Shown: positions 24,646 through 29,660 of the stretch, one piece after another | Layout: each line of letters opens with the position of its first letter | Numbering within the stretch: position 1 is the first letter of the stretch | Source of the DNA: Thiopontia sp964344435 | GTDB lineage: Bacteria; Pseudomonadota; Gammaproteobacteria; GCF-002020875 | DNA length: 29,660 nt | Direction: 5' to 3' | NCBI GenBank assembly: GCA_964344435.1 | Contig: CAYFNH010000021.1 | Span: forward strand, 1-29,660 | Translations under genes and position numbers: made by a program | Notes under the pieces: model-generated | Databases searched by the model: none | Seen by the model: only the letters and a program-made list of their open reading frames with translations | What the model was told of the DNA's origin: nothing

Positions 24646-26034
24646 TCAGAAATCCTGCCGTAACTCGACAAAGAGGCGGTCGTTGCTGCCCCAGTCGGGA
24701 GGCAGCAGACTGCCCTGATACCAGATTCCGCCCCCACTGACCGACCAGCTGTCATCCAGATCATACTGCGCCGAGAAGCGGCTGTACCCCCCCTCATTCA
24801 GAGAGGCTCCGGTACGCATCACTACCCCCTTGAGATGGAGGGTGTCGTGGCGCAGGCTGTGCTGATAGGCGAGCAGAGTCTGCCAACTCACCCTCTGCTG
24901 ATAGTCGGGTTTTGCCAGCAAGGCACTCTGATAGTTGCCGATCTCGCGACGTACCACCTCCAGCGAAAGGGTGACATCATCGATACCACGGTACTCTCCA
25001 CCCAGCAACAGATCGAGCCGTGAACGCTCCAGCTGATCGGAAAACTGCAGCCCGTCAAACCAGGCCAGCTCCCCTTTCCAGAGCCAGCTGCCTTCAGCAA
25101 CATTGAGCCCGGCCCCGAGCTGGTTCACCCGGGCATAGTAGAGGGTATTATCGTACTGATAGGGGGTATCGTGGTTGAGTCGTGCCCCATAGAGGGAGAG
25201 ATCCCAGCCAGAGAAGCGCCCGATGGCAGAGAGCCCCCACTCCATCTGCTTCAATCCATCCTCGGGGAACTGCTGCGGCAGGGTCAGGTCGACACACTCG
25301 GCCTCGGTACGTGCTCCGATCGCAGCATACTCACCGCCACATGGGGCAGTGAGGTTGGATCGCTGTTCCGGTATTGCCAGCAAACTCACACTCCACGGCC
25401 CACGGTAGTAGTCCCCACGCACCATCAGCAGTGGGCGACGCAGGGTCTCGATCTCTGTCAGACCCGGCTCACGCAGATCCAGTGGATTCAGGGTGTCATT
25501 GACTCGCAGATAGTCGGAGTGGCCCCAAACCGCAATCTGCCGCCCCAGCTTGAGATCCAGATCCGCCTGCAGAGGACCGGCAATCCAGAGTTCACCCACC
25601 TCGACGTCACGTTGATAGCGATCCAGCACCGCCTGCGGGTAACTGGATCGACCCTTCAGATCATAGGCCAGGTCATAGCGCAGATGACCATCGCCATGCA
25701 TGCGCCAGCCACTGTCATCGCGCTGCTCCAGCTCCAGCCACAACTTGCTGGAGAGCCGATTCCACCCCTGATAGTCGGGACGACCCGACGCCTCGGCAGA
25801 ATGAGCAAAGGCCCAGGAGGCACTATTGATCCAGTGGCCACGAAGCCGCAACCGTTCCGGATCGGGGCTTATCCCCTCCGCCTCGAACGCAAGCGCAGGC
25901 TGCACGGTCTCCACCGGCAGCGTGCTCTCTTCAAACCCCTCCAGGATTGCATCCAGCTCCTGCAGTGACTCATCGGCCTGCAGCGGCTGCAGTGCCGACA
26001 GTAACAGCGGTGGTAGCCAGCGCAGCGGTGTCAC
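24646..26034 (-). CDS. Outer-membrane beta-barrel protein (DUF1302-like)
   Basis: A 462-aa protein with a signal peptide (cleavage near QADES, about residue 20) and many amphipathic beta strands (LRLRGHWINSASWAF, LDLKLGRQIAVWGHSDYLRV, WSVSGGGIWYQGSLL) ending in a terminal Phe (ELRQDF), the sorting signal of outer-membrane barrels. The GRQIAVWGHSDYLRVNDTLN and NPLDLREPG segments match the DUF1302 type group found with RND exporters. It starts with GTG overlapping the stop of the LolA-like gene (GTGA). It is likely the outer-membrane part of the transport route encoded by this operon. The DUF1302 assignment is from memory of the motifs. Confidence 0.82.
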   Translation of the reverse strand: MTPLRWLPPLLLSALQPLQADESLQELDAILEGFEESTLPVETVQPALAFEAEGISPDPERLRLRGHWINSASWAFAHSAEASGRPDYQGWNRLSSKLWLELEQRDDSGWRMHGDGHLRYDLAYDLKGRSSYPQAVLDRYQRDVEVGELWIAGPLQADLDLKLGRQIAVWGHSDYLRVNDTLNPLDLREPGLTEIETLRRPLLMVRGDYYRGPWSVSLLAIPEQRSNLTAPCGGEYAAIGARTEAECVDLTLPQQFPEDGLKQMEWGLSAIGRFSGWDLSLYGARLNHDTPYQYDNTLYYARVNQLGAGLNVAEGSWLWKGELAWFDGLQFSDQLERSRLDLLLGGEYRGIDDVTLSLEVVRREIGNYQSALLAKPDYQQRVSWQTLLAYQHSLRHDTLHLKGVVMRTGASLNEGGYSRFSAQYDLDDSWSVSGGGIWYQGSLLPPDWGSNDRLFVELRQDF

Positions 26035-26822
26035 TCTGCCCCCTGCTCCAGTCGACGTACCGTGAAGCGATCCGCCTGCAGGGGCTGGTTATAGCGTACA
26101 TTGTGGTAACGAATCACAGTCTTGTGCAGTGTCTCTCTCCCCTGCTTGGTGGTCATGCTGGTCTCCAGAGGAGTCCAGATACCCTCGATCTGCTCCAGCC
26201 GCTTGATGTCGAGATAGCGTAACCGCCCCTTCTTCTCCAACCAGCGCACCGCACGTACCACAACATGGTTGTCCTGACGCACAAAGACCACCGATTGGCG
26301 ATATCCAGTCTCGCGAATCACCGCATCGGTTTTCGGCACCGCCTTGATCTGCCAGACCGGATGGCCTCGTACTTTGGTCTCCTTCATCAGGGTGAAGGTG
26401 TAGTCATCGAGATCCGGATCCGTCATGTCGGAATAGTTGAAATCAGAGCCCATGAAGCTGCCACTCTTGTCATCATTGGCAATACGTTTGCTCTTGCGCA
26501 GGGCCGGCAGGTAGAGCCACTGGTCGTCATCCTTGCCGGCAGCATCATAGTCGTAGGTGAGGAAGCCGCTGTTGCGAACCTCGGACGGAGTGAGAAAGAA
26601 GAGCAGACTGTAGGTGTCTTCTCCACGATCCTGTGCCCAACGCTGCATGGTGCGCACCCGTTCATCCCCTGCCCGATCGATCAATCTCATCTCCATCTCC
26701 ATGGCGGCATTGTCACCATCATCCCGTGCATTGACCCGCTCCATGATCTGACGGGCATCAGTCACGGCCTGGGTGACGCTAGTTACGAGCAGCAATGCGG
26801 CTGCAGTGGATATTCGCTTCAT
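26031..26822 (-). CDS. LolA-like outer membrane lipoprotein-sorting protein
   Basis: A 263-aa periplasmic protein with a signal peptide (KRISTAAALLLVTSVTQAV, cleavage near residue 19). It has the fold markers of the COG2834 group: SLLFFLTPSEVRNSGFLTYD, DDQWLYLPALRKSKRI, GSFMGSDFNYSDM and VRAVRWLEKKGRLRYLDI. These proteins resemble LolA/LolB and bind lipid or lipoprotein cargo. The ATG at 26822 shares one base with the exporter stop (TGATG), with AGGAG 6 bases upstream. Its position between an RND exporter and a barrel gene suggests it ferries the exporter's cargo across the periplasm. Confidence 0.9.
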   Translation of the reverse strand: MKRISTAAALLLVTSVTQAVTDARQIMERVNARDDGDNAAMEMEMRLIDRAGDERVRTMQRWAQDRGEDTYSLLFFLTPSEVRNSGFLTYDYDAAGKDDDQWLYLPALRKSKRIANDDKSGSFMGSDFNYSDMTDPDLDDYTFTLMKETKVRGHPVWQIKAVPKTDAVIRETGYRQSVVFVRQDNHVVVRAVRWLEKKGRLRYLDIKRLEQIEGIWTPLETSMTTKQGRETLHKTVIRYHNVRYNQPLQADRFTVRRLEQGAE

Positions 26823-29254
26823 CAATAGCTCCTCTTGCCGAAGATCAGTGTCATCAGTGCCGGTGCCAGCAGCAGATCCGCCAGCAGTGCCAATACAATG
26901 GCCAACCCGGTAAGCGCACCAAAATTGATCAGGTTGTTCATGGTCGAGTTCATGAAGATGAAAAAGCCCAGACTGAGCACTACCGTAGTCACCACCATGG
27001 CTCGTCCCGCAGTGTGCAGAGTGTGGGTAATCGCCTCCTCACTATCACCACTCTGGCGATAGTAACGCTGAAAGTTGTGCATGAAATGGACGGTATCATC
27101 CACTGCCAATCCCAGCGCAATACTGCCAATCAGCATGGTAAAGGCATCCAGCGGCAGCCCTGTCAGCCCCATCACCCCCAACACGATGGTAATCGGCAGC
27201 AGGTTGGGAATCATGCTGATCAGTCCAAGGCGCACATGGCCCACCAGCAGAATCATCATCCCGGTGATGACAAAGGCGGCAATGGTATAGCTCTGCGCCA
27301 TACTGGTCATCATCGCACTGAGGGTACGGGCAAAGATCATCATCAAACCGGTCACCTGAACCTCGGCCAGCCCTTCGAACAGGTCATCGATACGCTGCTG
27401 CAGATCCCCCACCACCGAGGTGTAGGCACCGGCCTCCCGCCACGGTAAACGGAAGGTGATGCGGGCGGTCTGCAACCTGGAGTCGACCAGGTTTTCCAGA
27501 TCATCCGAGCCACTGTTCTCGAACAGCAGCAGCTCCTGCGCCACCAGTTCACGCTGCTGCGGAACCCGGTACTGGTCCTGACGATTCTCGTTCAGCGCCT
27601 GGTTGGTCTCGCGCAGCACATCCACCACCGAGATACGTTTACCGGTCTGCAGGGCTGCACGCCCCTCGCCAAGCACCTCTGCCTCATCCTGCAATTTGGC
27701 CAGGGCCGCAATCAGATCGGGGTCATAAAGCCCCTCACGCTGACCACTATCGACCAGTACCTCAATGGAGATAGTGCCATTGAGGTCACGATCAATCTGC
27801 TCGGTTGCCAGACGTACCGGCTCTTCCTGGGCAAACCACTTCATCACATCGTGTTTGAACTGTAACTGGGTAATACCGGCAATGGCGACGATAAACAACA
27901 GCACCGAGATAAAGACCACACTATTGGCGTGGTTGGTGGCGTAGTGCACCATCCGATCCAGCACTCGATCCAGCCGGGTCAGATGGCTGTTCCCCTCCGC
28001 ATCCGCCTGCTGTTGCAACTGCTGGTTTCGCGGACGCAACGGCAACAATGCCAGCAGCAGCGGTAACAGAGTGAGTGAGTAGAGCATCGCAAACAGCACA
28101 CCGGCACTGCCAAACAGCCCCAGCTCTGCCACCGCCCCCAGTTCAGCGGTAGAGAAGGAGAAGAGACCAGCGGCAGTGGTCAGACTGGTCAGCACCACCG
28201 CCAACCCGGAGTGGCCCAGTGCGTAACGAATGGCCTCATTGCGATCTCCACCATGGTCGAAACGACGATAGAAAATGGAAAGGATATGAACCGAGTCTCC
28301 AATACCGACCGCAAGAATGAACGAGGGCAGAATCTGAGTCGGTAACTTGAGAGGAACCCCGCTCAACCCCATCAGGGAGATGGTGGCCAGCAGGGAGAGG
28401 ATCACCACCAGCAGAGGGGCAAACAGCCCGCTGGCACGACGAAACATCACAAACAGCAGGACAGAGATAATCGCGACCATGGTCAGGGTAAAACGGTGCA
28501 TATCACTCTGCATCGAGCGCTTCAGCACCTCCATCACCACCGGAGAGCCGGCCACCTCCAGAGGAAAGCCCTCGCTACGATACTGCTCCACCAGCTGCAT
28601 CACTGCCGCGACCACCTCACCATTCTCTTCATCAGTGAGAAAGCTACGCGCCTGCTGTACAGATGAATCCTCAACCACCTCCTCGAACCCGGCGCTGAGC
28701 AGGTCCTCTTCACCCTGCAGGGGAGAGAAGGCCTGGGTCTCGATCACCAGGGTGGTGACAGAACCATCCCGGGCCAGCAGAAGGTCGCGATAGAAGGGGT
28801 GGTTCAACGCCGCCTGTCGCAACGCCTCATACCCCTGTGGGGTATCGGGAAAGGCCTCCAGCAGATCCTCGACCAGCAACTCATTCTCGTTACCGATGGT
28901 ATAACGCACATTGACCAGACTGGTCACCTCATCCAGATAGGGAACCTGTGCTTCCAGATCACGATGAAACTGGCGCAGTCTCTGCAGAAACTTGGGGGCA
29001 AAAATATCGGGTGGACGCAGCGCAATCAGCACCACCTCTTCACGCCCAAACTGCTCACGAAAGCGGTTATAGTCGAGCAGAATAGGGTCGTCGGCACGCA
29101 AAAACCCCTCGTTTGAGGTGTCGATGGTGATCTTCGAGAGGTTGCTGAAGAGCAGCACAGAAATCAGCAACAGCAGTGGCAGCAGCAGCCAGCGCCAGCG
29201 GATCAGCCACCCCCCATAGGAGACAAAACCCTGTTCAATCGCTACCCGGTTCAT
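26822..29254 (-). CDS. RND superfamily exporter (MMPL/COG1033 type)
   Basis: An 810-aa inner-membrane exporter with the duplicated 6+6 membrane layout: TM1 about 21-37, a periplasmic loop to about 255, TM2-6 to about 405, TM7 about 436-456, a second loop to about 640 and TM8-12 to the end. The proton-relay motifs in TM4 and TM10 are visible as VGIGDSVHI (Asp320) and LGLAVDDTVHF (Asp719-Asp720). Members of this group move lipids, hopanoids or hydrophobic compounds. It is the first gene of the three-gene operon and starts with ATG at 29254. The substrate is unknown; no biosynthetic genes adjoin it in this window. Confidence 0.93.
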   Translation of the reverse strand: MNRVAIEQGFVSYGGWLIRWRWLLLPLLLLISVLLFSNLSKITIDTSNEGFLRADDPILLDYNRFREQFGREEVVLIALRPPDIFAPKFLQRLRQFHRDLEAQVPYLDEVTSLVNVRYTIGNENELLVEDLLEAFPDTPQGYEALRQAALNHPFYRDLLLARDGSVTTLVIETQAFSPLQGEEDLLSAGFEEVVEDSSVQQARSFLTDEENGEVVAAVMQLVEQYRSEGFPLEVAGSPVVMEVLKRSMQSDMHRFTLTMVAIISVLLFVMFRRASGLFAPLLVVILSLLATISLMGLSGVPLKLPTQILPSFILAVGIGDSVHILSIFYRRFDHGGDRNEAIRYALGHSGLAVVLTSLTTAAGLFSFSTAELGAVAELGLFGSAGVLFAMLYSLTLLPLLLALLPLRPRNQQLQQQADAEGNSHLTRLDRVLDRMVHYATNHANSVVFISVLLFIVAIAGITQLQFKHDVMKWFAQEEPVRLATEQIDRDLNGTISIEVLVDSGQREGLYDPDLIAALAKLQDEAEVLGEGRAALQTGKRISVVDVLRETNQALNENRQDQYRVPQQRELVAQELLLFENSGSDDLENLVDSRLQTARITFRLPWREAGAYTSVVGDLQQRIDDLFEGLAEVQVTGLMMIFARTLSAMMTSMAQSYTIAAFVITGMMILLVGHVRLGLISMIPNLLPITIVLGVMGLTGLPLDAFTMLIGSIALGLAVDDTVHFMHNFQRYYRQSGDSEEAITHTLHTAGRAMVVTTVVLSLGFFIFMNSTMNNLINFGALTGLAIVLALLADLLLAPALMTLIFGKRSY

Positions 29255-29621
29255 GTAACAATCCGCCTGTGAATTCGTTGATTAAAAACCGCGAGTGTAC
29301 CAAATCCCGGCAGCTGCCCGCGTGCTCAACGACTCTACATTATCCTCTCTGTCCTGCGCAGCCTAGAACCGTAGGCCAGCGCCAATCTCAGCCGGCTTGT
29401 TAAAACTGTGTAGCTTGGGCGAATGGACATTCATTATTGCGAGTTCCCCGTTTGTACTGCCGGAGGATTGATGAAATCTTCAAAATCGATATCAGGTTGG
29501 CCTTGGCGAGCGTAGCAAAATGAGAAATGAGCCACCATGTCCTGACGTGGTTCATCGTTTTTTTTCGTGACGCAATGTTGTTCGAATTGTGACTTATAGT
29601 TTCATATGGGAGTTATAAATT
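29255..29621. other. Intergenic region with a possible broken reading frame
   Basis: The stretch upstream of the RND operon presumably holds its promoter, though no good hexamer pair with correct spacing was found. On the plus strand GGAGG precedes an ATG at about 29471 that opens only a 14-residue frame (MKSSKSISGWPWRA). In another plus frame around 29460-29590 a longer protein-like stretch (IDEIFKIDIRLALASVAK, stop, then EMSHHVLTWFIVFFRDAM) is broken by stops and may be a gene remnant. No other feature is seen. Confidence 0.4.
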
Positions 29622-29660
29622 TCATTCCTCAATCCCCTCCAGCAAGGCCGCAATCTCTTC
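29622..29660 (-). CDS. Possible C-terminal end of a gene running off the window
   Basis: The minus strand is open from the window edge to a TGA at 29624-29622, giving the last residues EEIAALLEGIEE. The helical, acidic end is protein-like but far too short to identify or to be sure it is coding. Confidence 0.3.
   Translation of the reverse strand, partial: EEIAALLEGIEE

Noticed and set aside
29255..29340. Promoter of the RND operon (TTGAGC and TACACT)
   Set aside because: The spacing is about 24 bases, too long for sigma-70.

Overview
The window reads as a chromosomal segment of a sulfur-oxidising gammaproteobacterium (Chromatiales/Sedimenticola-like habit). The basis is a stand-alone soxYZ pair, a nearby secreted Gly/Tyr/Asp-rich protein resembling sulfur globule proteins, a ppsA-ppsR pair, TcdA, Ppx, an arsenosugar gene set, and chemotaxis and c-di-GMP genes typical of motile environmental Gammaproteobacteria. 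The lineage is an inference from gene content. No rRNA, tRNA or CRISPR array was seen.

Layout. 1-3.5 kb (+): ppsA and its regulator ppsR, with a leader hairpin in front and a 27-bp perfect inverted repeat between them. 3.6-6.0 kb (-): galU and a UDP-glucose dehydrogenase-like gene overlapping by GTGA, ended by a clear terminator; the Ugd-like protein has Asn where the family has its catalytic Cys. 6.0-6.25 kb: a palindromic MITE-like element inserted exactly at the galU start. 6.4-7.6 kb (+): a NarL-type response regulator overlapping a small histidine-kinase-like protein with an H-box but no recognisable ATP-binding boxes. 7.6-9.85 kb (-): a poly-HAMP chemoreceptor with a C-terminal CZB zinc domain. 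10.0-13.7 kb (-): soxZ, soxY, a REC-GGDEF-EAL regulator, the sulfur-globule-like protein and a 49-aa membrane protein. 13.9-14.6 kb (-): tcdA.

14.76-17.17 kb (+): three overlapping genes of unknown function, all with N-terminal or single membrane segments; this is the best candidate for an undescribed system. 17.2-22.1 kb (-): a secreted hypothetical protein, a HIT hydrolase, two arsenosugar-type glycosyltransferases (TIGR04282 and TIGR04283), the radical SAM enzyme ArsS, a secreted KTSC-domain protein with a poly-Lys tail, and ArsM. Together arsM, arsS and the two glycosyltransferases make a plausible path from arsenite through dimethylarsenic and 5'-deoxyadenosyl-dimethylarsenic to arsenosugars. 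22.2-23.7 kb (+): ppx. 23.65-24.6 kb: a small membrane protein and a secreted rhodanese-like protein, divergent around a 12-bp palindrome. 24.6-29.25 kb (-): a tightly coupled operon of an RND/MMPL exporter, a LolA-like periplasmic protein and an outer-membrane barrel, which looks like a complete envelope-spanning lipid or lipoprotein transport route. The right edge holds a mostly empty stretch and what may be the last codons of a further minus-strand gene.

All calls come from reading the sequence and from remembered family motifs. No database search was run.
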